A DNA stretch of 21,605 bases from Pleurobrachia bachei (Eukaryota > Ctenophora > Tentaculata > Cydippida > Pleurobrachiidae): contig AVPN01001512.1 in assembly GCA_000695325.1 (NCBI GenBank), positions 1 through 21,605 of the forward strand, written 5' to 3'. Position numbers and translations under genes: made by a program. The notes beneath the pieces are model-generated. The model saw only the letters and a program-made list of their open reading frames with translations. It was not told the origin of the DNA and did no database searches. Position 1 is the stretch's first letter. Each line of letters starts with the position of its first letter. This document shows, piece after piece, positions 1 through 8,829 of the stretch.

Positions 1-185
1 TTCATGGAGATATTAAGGCCAACGTACCCTGAGTTTTTTTTGGGCCGCGCAGTAGTTGTTGGTGGTTCTAGTAGCAATGTGACATTATGTAATCGGTTTA
101 TTATTTGAGTTGAGACTGCCCTTGATACTAGTTGAGATACTAGTTGACACAGTTACTGTACTGCGAGGGCCACATGGTTAAAACG

Positions 186-228
186 GTTCATGATTGTAGT
201 TTAACTAGTTAAACCATCAATCATGAAC
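186..228. repeat. Nested perfect hairpin
   Basis: Arms GTTCATGATTG (186-196) and CAATCATGAAC (218-228) are perfect reverse complements of 11 bp. Between them lies a second perfect 14-bp palindrome, TTTAACTAGTTAAA (200-213). The structure could be a transposon remnant or a cruciform-prone site; nothing further identifies it. Confidence 0.75.
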
Positions 229-462
229 ATCTAGAACATGTCTAGCAGACAGAGCAGAGAGTTTGATATAGTTATACCAGCTCCGTTAAATGATATCATT
301 GGATCAGAGAATCTGAAGAGAGGATTTGTGATTGTAAATAATAATTATTGCATCATGCATGTATGCTGAACTTGACAGAAATTTCTGTTTTTATCTTTGA
401 ACCCTAGTCGGAGTCCCTAAACGAAAACCTCTAGAAGTAGACCCATGTGGGGTTTGTCCTTG

Positions 463-540
463 ACATGTTCCACGTCTGTCAGTGTCAGCTCTCGCACCGG
501 GCGAACATGTGGAACATGTTGATGTCAAATAGTGACACTG
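463..540. repeat. Two interlocking inverted repeats
   Basis: ACATGTTCCAC (463-473) pairs with GTGGAACATGT (509-519), 11 bp perfect. CAGTGTCA (480-487) pairs with TGACACTG (533-540). The second pair starts inside the loop of the first and ends outside it, so the two are interlocked rather than nested. No RNA family is recognised. Confidence 0.6.
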
Positions 541-822
541 TCTGACCAATGGTCTGACAGAGTTTGACTGTTTCGCGTGCTTCGAAAGTGCTCTTCTAAA
601 GAGTGGAGCTAAAACTGAAAAAATCGATTAAGTTCCCGAACTGAAACCCACGTGAGAACCGTTTTATTTTAATTAATGGATTCTAGGAATTTAGGGCAGG
701 CCAGAACAGGCGGACGCGAAGTTTTCATAATAAAACAGTTTTATTACGCCGCGCACATTTGCGTCGCGCTCCCGCCGCGCACTTTATTTCTTCATTTTCG
801 CGATACTGAAAATGAAAATTTC

Positions 823-1291
823 TGGGGGTGGCGGCCTGAATATAAATAAGTGTAGACACTTCACAATAAATAAACCTGTAATAAATTAAAATATAAAAAT
901 AGTCAGTTACCCAACTTGGTACATCTGCTCATCCCTGCTGCCCTCGCCTCTCAATCTCCCCCGATGCCCCCTGATGGAGATAGTTATTGATCGCACCATG
1001 GCGAATGATAGTCTGAGTCGAAGATAGCGGACACATTGTTCGTAAGAGTATCCCGATGACTTAGCTTTCTTATCGGCAAGCTGTTTCAGAGTCTTTTTGA
1101 ATTCTCGACCTAGACCACCCGTTGTGGACATCACCAAAGGTGTAAAAGACGATTTTTCCACTTCAATGACCCGATGAAGGTAGCCAGTCTTTTTCTCTCT
1201 TTCATGTTTTTCGTACACTTTAGAGATTGACTGGTTAGAGTTAGACGCCACCCTAGGATTAAAAATCCTCACATCAAAATAGGTGTTATCC
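823..1291 (-). mobile_element. 5'-truncated LINE-like retroelement fragment with target-site duplication
   Basis: A roughly 470-bp insert is flanked by near-identical direct repeats: ATACTGAAAATGAAAATTTC (803-822) on the left and ATACTGAAATGAAAATTTC (1292-1310) on the right, differing by one indel. The reading frame of the protein fragment starts exactly at the right-hand repeat, as expected for a 5'-truncated copy inserted in minus orientation by target-primed reverse transcription. The 3' flank (823-906) is AT-rich, without a clear poly(A) tail. The length and irregularity of the duplication favour a non-LTR (LINE) mechanism over a DNA transposon. Confidence 0.6.
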
Positions 1292-1293
1292 AT
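907..1293 (-). pseudogene. C-terminal domain of a retroelement polyprotein (fragment)
   Basis: A 128-residue open frame, whose first codons fall at the element's truncation point, begins with DNTYFDVRIFNP. It continues with a charged YEKHEREKK segment, a FTPLVMSTTGGLG motif and a C-terminal RLSFAMVRSITISIRG. I recognise this order (FFDVRVFNP, then HE-KKR, then FTPLVFSTTGG, then SLLRS-IRGSR) from the C-terminal region of reverse-transcriptase-bearing elements in corals, sponges and molluscs. That identification is from memory. The D-x-x-FDVR portion resembles a nuclease core, but this is inference. The upstream RT part is absent. No splice context ties it to a host gene, so it is treated as a dead fragment rather than a gene. 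Confidence 0.55.
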
Positions 1294-1310
1294 ACTGAAA
1301 TGAAAATTTC

Positions 1311-1857
1311 ACTCCGGGAATTTTTTTTGACATGCGCTGCAGGTCCCTAGCGCGCGCGTTTTCAACTCCTCCTAGAGAAGGGCGTGTAGCATACGTCAAG
1401 AATTTTTTCCAAAAGACAAAATTCTAAACTGGCATTTGCGTCTTGCTCCCCTCCCTTCATAGTTGTAAAGCGCTACCTTCCCACTTGATCCATTGTACAT
1501 CCGCAAACGCGTTCCTTGATTTTACTCGGCCCAGTCCCTCAGTGTACGAGTCGCAGTTGACTACAGAGAAGTATTAGGGGCTGCAGAATAAGTAAAATAG
1601 TGAAGTAGTTGCTCTCCGTCCGCTGTCTATCTAGAGAACTGCCGCTTGTCAGCCGTCTCAATACGTGACAGATTACCCACTTGTAGGCAAACGCTACTTT
1701 CTGTACATAGCAGCGTGTAGCTCATTCACTGGGTGTTTACTGAAATAGGAAGATTTGCTGATAGAATTGTTTCTTACTTACTCTAGTTTACCCTACTTAA
1801 TATTCTAGTATTTCTAACCCCTGATTGTTATTACTAGAGCCAAAGGTCGTTGCAATC
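1311..1857 (+). promoter_or_regulatory. Upstream region of CCT8
   Basis: This 547-bp interval between the LINE-like fragment and the CCT8 start codon must hold the CCT8 promoter and 5' UTR. I see no convincing TATA box. GC-rich pieces such as AGCGCGCGCG (about 1350) occur near the left end. No coding exon was recognised. The CCT8 ATG lies in a good context (AATCATGG). Confidence 0.45.
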
Positions 1858-4800
1858 ATGGCTATGCACGTACCCAAGTCGTATTTCCAGAACATGATGA
1901 AGGATGGAACGAAGGTAGGTCCTTTCTCTATACCCTAACATGGCCAACAATGCTAGGTTCTCCCCGATCACACTCTTTCTAACTCTGCCCCATCACACCC
2001 TCCATGTCCCCCCCCCCTCTGTCCCATGTTCAACTCATCTCTAACTCCCTGCCCTCTCTTATCTCTAACTCTGCTCCCCTCTGCCCTCCCTCTAACTCCC
2101 TGCTCTGCCCAGGTCAAAATTGTTGGCAATGTAGCAATGCGCTTGCCAGCACTTTTATTGGCAAAAAATAGAAATTTTCATCACTTTTGAGTTGCCTTTT
2201 AAGTTGCCTCTCACATAAAGCGGTATTTCTCCGTCTAGTCACGTTACGGAACGTTGAAACGTGATCTGATGCTCTCTCTAGCTTGTTTACTGGTGTTTAC
2301 TCTCTTGTTTGGCGTTCTAATTAGCTATGATGAGGTTCTGATTAGCTCCCAGCACACATGTGCTGGTAGCAATATGGAGCAATGAGATCGTTTCTCATTG
2401 CCTCCCCATTGCCACGCGCCAGCACCCTGGGGACGCGCCAGCACCCTGTGTGCTGGTAATGTGATCCCCAATTTCCCATTGCCAGCACTTTTTCAACAAT
2501 TTTGACCTGGGCTGCTCTGTTTCAGCATCTGTCTGGTATGCACGAAGCAGTGTTTTCCAATTTGGAGGCGTGCACAGAGCTGTACAAGACCATCAAGACA
2601 TGCTACGGACCTAAGGGCCTCAACAAGATGGTGATCAACCATCTCAGCAAGTTATTTGTTACAAACGACGCTGCAACTATAATCAAAGAGTTGGAGGTCC
2701 AGCATCCAGCTGCTAAAATGATTGTTATGGCCTCTCAACAACAGGAGGCTGAATGTGGTGATGGAACCAACTTTGTTATGATCCTAGCTGGTAGGTTGGG
2801 AGAACAGTTGTTTTTGCAGTTGTTATAGTTGTTTCCACAAAATGTTGTGGGTTTCAATTGATTCCTTGAACCGTCACTGGAAAAGGTCCCCCAAAATTAC
2901 TCTCCTAAATACTCTCCTGAACTTTCTAACCTAATTAAAGATTGACCTCCCTCTGTTTCCCACTGCAGGTGCCCTCCTTTTTAACATGTATCCATAACCT
3001 CCCAATACAACTAACCTCCCTCTATTTCCCAGGTGCCCTCCTCGAGAAGGCGATGGATCTGTTAGAGAGTGGACTCTCCCCCAGTGAGGTTATCAGGGGT
3101 TACGAGATGGCCTCTGAGAAATGTCTGGAGATCCTCGAGTCCCTGGTGTGTTACACAGTGAAGGACGTCAAGAGTCCAGATGAGGTCGCACCTGTTGTTA
3201 AAACTAGTGTGTGCAGTAAACAAGATGGGTACGAGGATTTCCTGGCTGGTCTCATTACTGACGCATGCAGTGAGTTGATACATGACTTTAGGGTTAGATT
3301 ATTTTAAATGCTAACATAGAACATAGAATGTTGTGCACATGGCACTATCCCCCACCTCCCTCTTTCTAACCACTCTCTCCCTCAGTGAAGGTGATGCCTG
3401 TTCAGAGGACATTCAGTGTTGACGCTGTCCGAACGTGCAAGATCCTGGGAGCTGGTGTTCTCTCCTCAACCTGTTTCCGAGGCATGGTGTTCCGACGAAA
3501 TGTTGAGAGTGACATCACTAGTATTAAAGATGCCAAGATTGCAGTATTCTCCTGTCCATTTGACATTGGAACCACTGAAACAAAGGGGACAATCCTGATC
3601 AAGAACGCGGAGGAATTGAAGAATTTCAGCGTTGACGAAGAGAAGTTGATAGAGAATCAGATCAAGGATTTGGCTGATGCTGGTATTAACTGTGTTGTCA
3701 GTGGAGGGAAGGTGGGTGATATGGTTCTTCACTTCGCCAACAAATTCAATATCATGGTGGTGCGGCTCATGTCCAAATGGGATCTGAGGAGGGTTTGTAA
3801 AAGTATCGGTGCTACTGCCCAGCCTAACTTGGTCGTCCCTACCCCTGAGGAGATTGGGTTCTGTAGCCAAGTGGAGCTGGACGAAGTTGGTGATACGACC
3901 GTTGTAGTCTTCAGACAAGGTGAGAGTGTGTGTGTGTGTGTGTGTAACAGTGTGCATGTGTGCATGGTAACCATGGTAACAAGCATGCTTGCTTATTGCT
4001 AGTTGCATAAAATATCAAACTATCTAACTAACCCACCTCCCCCTCTGTCACACTAACTAACCCCTCCCCAATCAGAGCGAGATGAGACGGCTATGTCCAC
4101 TATTGTGATTCGAGGGTCTACTGACAATATTATGGACGACATAGAGAGAGCCATTGACGACGGTGTTAACAGTGTGAAGATTGTTACCCGAGATCAGAGG
4201 TGTCTCCCCGGGGCCTGTGCTACTGAGATCGAACTGGCTAAACAACTCATGCAGTACGGTGAACAGGTAACATTTAACAGTTTTATACACAACTACACTT
4301 GTTTGTGTTACATCTCACACACAGTAACCATGGTAACCACTAACCATAGTAACCGCTCACACACTCTTCCTATGTCACACTCACACTCACTCTTTCTCAG
4401 ACAGCGGGAATGGAACAGTACGCGATCAAGAAATTCGCCGAGGCATTTGAAGTGTTCCCCAAGGTTCTAGCAGAGAATACTGGTTTAAAGGCTAATGAAG
4501 TGCTCGCTAAGATGTACAATGCTCACCAGGGTCCTGAGGATATTAACTACGGACTCAACCTTGAGGTAGACATGATTAGAGTGTAGTGTGTTCGGTCTGT
4601 GTAGTTGTAACTTGTGTTATGTAGTGTGTTAGGTAGTGATTTACCACTCTGTAGAGTTCAGAGACGCGGTAAATTCATAATTCCAGCTGTCTGCTGAATA
4701 GTGAAAGCAAAACACGTGTAGTATCTGTTACATAGATATTAACTGATGTGCTAATATTGCATGTAATATTTTGTAGAGTAAGGTATATGTTGTATGTGTC

Positions 4801-5257
4801 AATACTGCTGACTTGTAACTGCAATCTGCATGCAACCTAAAGAACTAACCTTCAACCCCAGTCCAACCCCCATGTACAGGCAGATACCCCGGAGGTGATG
4901 GATTGTATGGAAAGGAAAGTGCTGGACCCCTTCCTAACAAAACACTGGGGCATCAAGTTTGCAGTCAATGCTGCCAACACAGTCCTTGTCGTCGATCAGG
5001 TGAGTGATTCATAAGATGTGCTTTAGACATGTTGTGTGTGCCTTCTAAATAAACGGGCTTGAAATTTATTTGTGAGGTCTAATTCCCTATTACATTGTTA
5101 TCGCTCCCCTATTACACAGTCTCTACTCGGTGTAAAACTAACTGCCCCTCCCTAACACCCCCAATGACTCTATTTACATTCATCTCAGATCATCATGGCT
5201 AAGCAGGCTGGTGGACCTAAACCAAGACAAGGAAAGGCTGATCCTGATGACGAATAG
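1858..5257 (+). CDS. CCT8: T-complex protein 1 subunit theta (CCT8), 8 exons
   Basis: Subunit of the cytosolic TRiC/CCT chaperonin, which folds actin, tubulin and other proteins by ATP-driven lid closure. Exons: 1858-1914, 2526-2790, 3033-3269, 3386-3919, 4076-4266, 4401-4565, 4880-4999, 5189-5257. Every junction is GT-AG and phase-consistent, giving 545 residues (human about 548). It starts MAMHVPK, close to MALHVPK in the human protein. ATPase motifs are visible: YGPKG (46-50), TNDAATI (65-71), GDGTN (97-101) and IERAIDDGVN around 387-396. The motif that is GGGATE in human CCT8 reads GACATE here (410-415). The C-terminus ends in an acidic PDDE tail. Intron 1 carries a transposon, intron 2 a decoy acceptor, and introns 4 and 5 X-box-like motifs. 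CCT5 follows 440 bp downstream on the same strand. Confidence 0.96.
2108..2511. mobile_element. Non-autonomous DNA transposon (MITE-like) in CCT8 intron 1
   Basis: Perfect 18-bp terminal inverted repeats, CCCAGGTCAAAATTGTTG (2108-2125) and its reverse complement (2494-2511), are flanked by a perfect 8-bp target-site duplication CTGCTCTG (2100-2107 and 2512-2519). The 404-bp element has no coding capacity. Inside are subterminal direct copies of TTGCCAGCACTTTT (2143-2156, 2479-2492) and a tandem pair of ACGCGCCAGCACCCTG (2414-2429, 2433-2448), resembling transposase-binding repeats. An 8-bp duplication fits hAT, P, Merlin or Mutator-type elements. The terminal bases do not clearly decide between them. 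Confidence 0.88.
2946..3042 (+). repeat. Duplicated splice acceptor at CCT8 intron 2
   Basis: The stretch ACCTCCCTCTGTTTCCC...CAGGTGCCCTCCT (2945-2978) is repeated as ACCTCCCTCTATTTCCCAGGTGCCCTCCT (starting about 3014), with acceptor AG positions 64 bp apart (2968 and 3032). Only the second gives the conserved continuation AGALLEKA. The first would read into an in-frame TAA at 2995-2997. Confidence 0.8.
3926..3945 (+). repeat. (GT)10 microsatellite
   Basis: Ten GT units begin six bases after the donor of CCT8 intron 4 (GTGAGA at 3920). Confidence 0.9.
3967..3980. promoter_or_regulatory. X-box-like motif GTAACCATGGTAAC, CCT8 intron 4
   Basis: Matches the RFX X-box consensus GTNRCC-N(0-3)-RGYAAC with a 2-nt spacer. 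Exact copies recur at 4324 and 11165. Confidence 0.5.
4324..4353. promoter_or_regulatory. X-box-like motifs, CCT8 intron 5
   Basis: An exact GTAACCATGGTAAC (4324-4337) is followed after 2 nt by the variant CTAACCATAGTAAC (4340-4353). The site lies inside a short intron, so it could be an enhancer element or just a repeated sequence. Confidence 0.45.
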
Positions 5258-5697
5258 AGACCTCCCTCCAATGTTGGACTGTTCTTTTTTTCTATTTGTA
5301 CTATACTATAACTCTGAGCTGCCCCCATATTTAATTTTTATTTTGTAAAAGATAGCTCAGATGTTAGCTGATTTGTTGTTTGTGTCACCTCTACCCCCAT
5401 CTCCCTCCCGGCCTCAAGCCTGTATCTCCCTCCCCGGCCTTCTTTTATCCTCCACTCCTACTTTCCCATGACTTCCCCCAACCCTACAAGATCCCGCCTT
5501 CCTACCCACCTCTCTAACCCGTGTCTCCCCAACCCCCCATACTAACCCGTGTCTCCTATTTCGTAGCAAGGACCAACCATGCAGGGAGGACAAATAGCAC
5601 CCCTCCCTCCCCCTACCCATATCCCTATCTCTCTAACCCGACCCTACTGCCCGTCCATCTCTCTAATTCCTCTCCTATTTTGTAGCAAGGACCAACC
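5258..5697 (+). other. CCT8-CCT5 intergenic/leader region
   Basis: This 440-bp stretch holds the CCT8 3' UTR and the CCT5 leader. It is strongly pyrimidine-rich with CTAAC branch-point-like repeats and ends in a clear 3' splice site (TCCTATTTTGTAG, AG at 5684-5685) 12 nt before the CCT5 ATG. I found no GTRAGT donor here that could start a local 5' UTR intron; GTAAAA at about 5346 is the nearest candidate. No canonical AATAAA is seen after CCT8. Confidence 0.6.
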
Positions 5698-5718
5698 ATG
5701 CAGGGAGGACAAATAGCA
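5552..5718 (+). repeat. Tandem duplication of the CCT5 acceptor and first codons
   Basis: A 48-bp block (5552-5599) containing the acceptor, leader, ATG and first seven codons recurs at 5671-5718, offset 119 bp, with a single mismatch. The upstream ATG (5579) starts an out-of-frame reading frame that overlaps the true start, because 119 is not a multiple of three, and stops shortly after it. Confidence 0.92.
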
Positions 5719-7320
5719 TTTGATGAGTATGGTCAACCATTCATTATCCTAAAGGATCAGTCCACCAAATCGAGGATGTCAGGTCTAGAGGCCCAGAAAT
5801 CCCACATCCTGGCTGCCAGATCGGTTGCCCAGTGCCTCAGATCTTCCCTTGGTCCCAAGGGTCTAGACAAGATCCTGGTCTCGCCTGATGGAGAGATCAC
5901 TGTTACTAACGATGGTGCCACCATTCTCCAAAAGATGGATGTTGATCACCAGATCGCTAAATTAATGGTCCAGCTATCCAAGTCTCAAGACGAGGAGATA
6001 GGGGACGGTACTACTGGGGTAGTTGTTCTTGCAGGAGCACTGTTAGAACAGGCTGAACAGCTGTTAGAGAGAGGGATCCACCCCATTAGGATCAGTGATG
6101 GGTATGAGAAAGCTGCTAGAGTTGCTGTGGATCATCTAGATGCTATCGCTGACGCCTTCCCTGTTGAGAACCTAGACAGGGAGCCCCTAATTAAAGTAGC
6201 CCTGACAACTCTTGGATCCAAGATTGTCAACAGATGTGGCAGGAAATTTGCTGAAATGGCTGTAGATGCTATCCTCTCTGTTGCAGATCTTGAGAGGAAG
6301 GATGTCTCCTTCGATCTTATTAAGATCGAGTGTAAGACTGGAGGAGCCCTCGAGGACTCTCAGCTGGTAAAGGGAGTTATTGTAGACAAGACCATGTCTC
6401 ACTCCCAGATGCCAAAAGAGATGAAAGATGTCAAGTTAGCCATCCTAACCTGCCCATTCGAGCCCCCCAAGCCCAAGACCAAGCACAACCTGAATGTTGG
6501 ATCAGTTGAAGACTACAACTCTCTCTACAAGTTCGAGCAGGAGAAATTCTGTGAGATGATCAAACAGGTGAAAGACAGTGGAGCAACTCTAGCTATCTGT
6601 CAGTGGGGATTCGATGATGAAGCAAACCACTTGTGTCTCCAGAACGACCTACCCGCTGTGAGATGGGTCGGTGGACCTGAGATCGAGCTGATTGCTATCG
6701 CCACTGGAGGAAGGATCGTCCCCCGGTTCAGCGAACTAAGCAGTGATAAGCTAGGTTTTGCAGGATCTGTCAGAGAGATTGGGTTCGGTACTACTAAAGA
6801 TAGGATGCTGGTTATAGAGGAATGTCACAACTCCCGTGCAGTTACCCTCTTCCTGCGGGGCTCTAACATGATGATTGTTCAGGAGGCCAAGAGGAGTATT
6901 TGGGATGCCATGTGTGTGATCAGGAACCTGGTCCGAGATAACAGGATTGTGTATGGTGGAGGCAGTAACGAGATATCTGCAGCTATCGCAGTCACAGAAG
7001 CAGCAGAAAAGAATAGCAGTATTGAGCAGTATGCGATGAGGGCATTCGCTGATGCTTTAGAAAGCGTCCCAATGGCACTCGCGGAGAACTCAGGTCTCTC
7101 TCCCTTCGCAACGCTCGCGGAGGTCAAGTCTCGCCAGATCAAAGAGAACAACCCCAGGCTAGGTATCGACTGTATGGATAAGGGAGAGAGTGATATGAAG
7201 GTTCAACATGTGATCGAGACCCTGATTGGTAAGAAACAGCAGATAATGTTGGCTACACAGCTTGTCAGGATGATTCTGAAAATTGATGATGTGAGGAGCC
7301 CTGGTGAGGGAGACGAATAG
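5698..7320 (+). CDS. CCT5: T-complex protein 1 subunit epsilon (CCT5), intronless
   Basis: Subunit of the same TRiC/CCT ring as the upstream CCT8 product. The 540-residue protein aligns end to end with human CCT5 (541 residues as I recall it), from FDEYGQPF near the start to the ending [22 protein letters not shown]-site motifs are intact: LGPKG (51-55), NDGATI (71-76), GDGTTG (102-107) and GGG at 420-422 followed by SNE. The apical stretch [10 protein letters not shown] and the [11 protein letters not shown] block are conserved. The start was chosen because it gives the family N-terminus and is directly preceded by a splice acceptor; an identical upstream ATG copy is out of frame. The coding sequence has no introns, unlike neighbouring CCT8. 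No poly(A) tract follows the stop, so recent retroposition is not evident. Confidence 0.98.
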   Translation: MQGGQIAFDEYGQPFIILKDQSTKSRMSGLEAQKSHILAARSVAQCLRSSLGPKGLDKILVSPDGEITVTNDGATILQKMDVDHQIAKLMVQLSKSQDEEIGDGTTGVVVLAGALLEQAEQLLERGIHPIRISDGYEKAARVAVDHLDAIADAFPVENLDREPLIKVALTTLGSKIVNRCGRKFAEMAVDAILSVADLERKDVSFDLIKIECKTGGALEDSQLVKGVIVDKTMSHSQMPKEMKDVKLAILTCPFEPPKPKTKHNLNVGSVEDYNSLYKFEQEKFCEMIKQVKDSGATLAICQWGFDDEANHLCLQNDLPAVRWVGGPEIELIAIATGGRIVPRFSELSSDKLGFAGSVREIGFGTTKDRMLVIEECHNSRAVTLFLRGSNMMIVQEAKRSIWDAMCVIRNLVRDNRIVYGGGSNEISAAIAVTEAAEKNSSIEQYAMRAFADALESVPMALAENSGLSPFATLAEVKSRQIKENNPRLGIDCMDKGESDMKVQHVIETLIGKKQQIMLATQLVRMILKIDDVRSPGEGDE

Positions 7321-7962
7321 AGGGAGGGACGTTTTTTTGGTGCCACCCTGTACGGGGCCTGTGTTGTGTCTGTGTGTATAGATATTTATCGCTGTCTCTC
7401 TCCATACCCTATTTGATAATATTTTTATATCGAAACCCACGAATTTTCTTTTCCTCACCTCCCATCCCACCACCACTGACCAACCCCTCCCGGCCCCATT
7501 ATCTACTTGACCAGAATTCTCTGGGTCCTTGTTCCAGCAATTTTGAACTTTGTCGATTGAAAATTATGTTTTGACAGATGAACGTTTTAGTTCGGATTCA
7601 ATTCTTCAGTTGACAATCGACAAAGCTCTAAATTGCCGAAAGTACAGCTGTGGCCCAGAGAGAATTCTGGGGGCAGTTGACTGAAGATGCAGTCTTTGCA
7701 GTAGGGCGCGCAAGTCAGGACCATTCTTCTGAAAAGAGTGCATCGTGTGAGCAAGTTAACGGTTACACCGCGCAACTAGCACTAGAAGCTTCCTCTCATG
7801 CATCCGCCCCGAGAACAATTCTCTGGCCTCTCTCTCCCTAGCTATCTAACTGTTCTCTCCTCCCCTCTCTCTCTCAACTAGCTATCTAACTATCATCTCT
7901 CTCTAGCTTTCTACAATGTACATCTGTGACGAGATATGAAGCACTGAACCTTCAGCCGAGAT
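7321..7962 (+). other. CCT5 3' flank and FAM210 upstream region
   Basis: Holds the CCT5 3' UTR, a fold-back element (7511-7670) and the promoter and 5' UTR of the FAM210-like gene. From 7820 it is rich in CTCTCTC and CTAGCTATCTAAC repeats. No canonical AATAAA or TATA box stands out and no other exon was recognised. Confidence 0.5.
7511..7670. mobile_element. Fold-back / MITE-like inverted repeat element
   Basis: The two ends are imperfect inverted repeats: CCAGAATTCTCTGGG at the left end (7511-7525) matches the reverse complement of CCCAGAGAGAATTCTGG at the right. Further in, a perfect 11-bp pair TTTGTCGATTG (7549-7559) / CAATCGACAAA (7614-7624) closes the stem around a roughly 54-nt loop. 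A GCAATTTTGAAC-like block is also shared by both arms. Both flanks contain TTGA, a possible short target duplication, but not immediately adjacent on the right. No coding capacity. Confidence 0.7.
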
Positions 7963-8829
7963 ATGATAGCAGCAGGGCGGTTGCTGCGATGTTTTACAAG
8001 TGGAACCTCAATTCGAGCTGTAATTCGTCCTACAACATGTCTGTATCAGACCCAGACAGTATCTACCCCTACTGTAACAAGGCGGTGTTTTAGTACTGAG
8101 AGTAATGGTCCTAAGAAGAAATCTACTATAGTTCAAATGGTGAAACAGTATGGAAGTGTGTTTCTAGTATTCCATACATGTACCTCTATCGTAACATTCG
8201 GAGTTTTCTACATTCTAATTTCACGGTTAGTGCAGTGTCAAGTCGAAGAGGGGGAAGTGTCAAATTAAACTTCTTGAGATTGGTTGAGATAGATTGTTTT
8301 GCAGAATGCCTTCACATACTATTTCTAACCCCCTATCTCTCTCTATTCCAGGGGTTTTGACGCCACCCCGATGGTTGACTTCGCTTCCAACTGGGTAGAT
8401 GTGGACTCTATACTTGCCAAGAGAGGGTATGATAGATCCATTCTGACAGACCCCACCCCAGCTGCCTGTGGTATACTCGCATTTGTATCCTACAAACTCC
8501 TCAGCCCTCTCCGGCTTGCTGCTGACTCTGTGATGGTCCCACTGCTAGTTCGGAGACTTCGATTCCTTGGATTTATGGAGCCTGAACGGCCAGTAGATGA
8601 TCAATCGGTGGAAAGGGCTATCAGTAAAATTGAACTATTTGATGAGCGATATAATATTGATAGGATAGTGGATTTAGACCCAGCCGTTAGAGTGATAAGA
8701 AGGAGGGTACAGGCGAGCAAAGAGAGGAGAGTTATACATTTGAAGAAGTATGAAGAGACTCAGAGAAAAATTGAAAAAGTTTTGAAAAGGAAACGTGACC
8801 AGCGTTCAAATCACGAACCTAAATCATGA
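7963..8829 (+). CDS. FAM210/DUF1279-domain mitochondrial membrane protein, 2 exons
   Basis: Exons 7963-8225 and 8352-8829 (GTTAGT donor, TTCCAG acceptor) join in frame to give 246 residues. The N-terminus is basic and hydroxylated with few acids (MIAAGRLLRC...RRCFST), typical of a mitochondrial presequence. Residues about 52-88 (KSTIVQMVKQYGSVFLVFH, then a hydrophobic FGVFYILIS helix) and about 117-150 (ACGILAFVSYKLLSPLRL, then VPLLVRRLRFLGF) match the DUF1279 pattern of FAM210A/B. These are inner-membrane proteins linked to mitochondrial translation and erythroid or muscle biology in vertebrates. The C-terminal 75 residues are charged and likely helical or coiled-coil (EETQRKIEKVLKRKRDQR), as in FAM210A. 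I cannot say whether it is the A or B orthologue. Confidence 0.9.

Larger units (their letters stand above)
1..822. other. Gene-free region with hairpins
   Basis: No coding exon with recognisable homology was found on either strand. The stretch is AT-rich with several perfect inverted repeats (listed separately) and short direct repeats such as GATACTAGTTGA, twice around 124-146. It ends at the left direct repeat of the LINE-like fragment. It may be decayed repeat DNA, but no family can be named. Confidence 0.5.

Noticed and set aside
907-1293. Host gene exon preceded by acceptor-like TTTCATTTCAG
   Set aside because: The acceptor-like sequence is part of the flanking direct repeat and occurs at both ends of the insert, and the protein resembles a retroelement tail.
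3466-4008. 180-residue minus-strand open frame
   Set aside because: Antisense shadow of CCT8 exon 4, with a TG-repeat-derived HTHTHT run.
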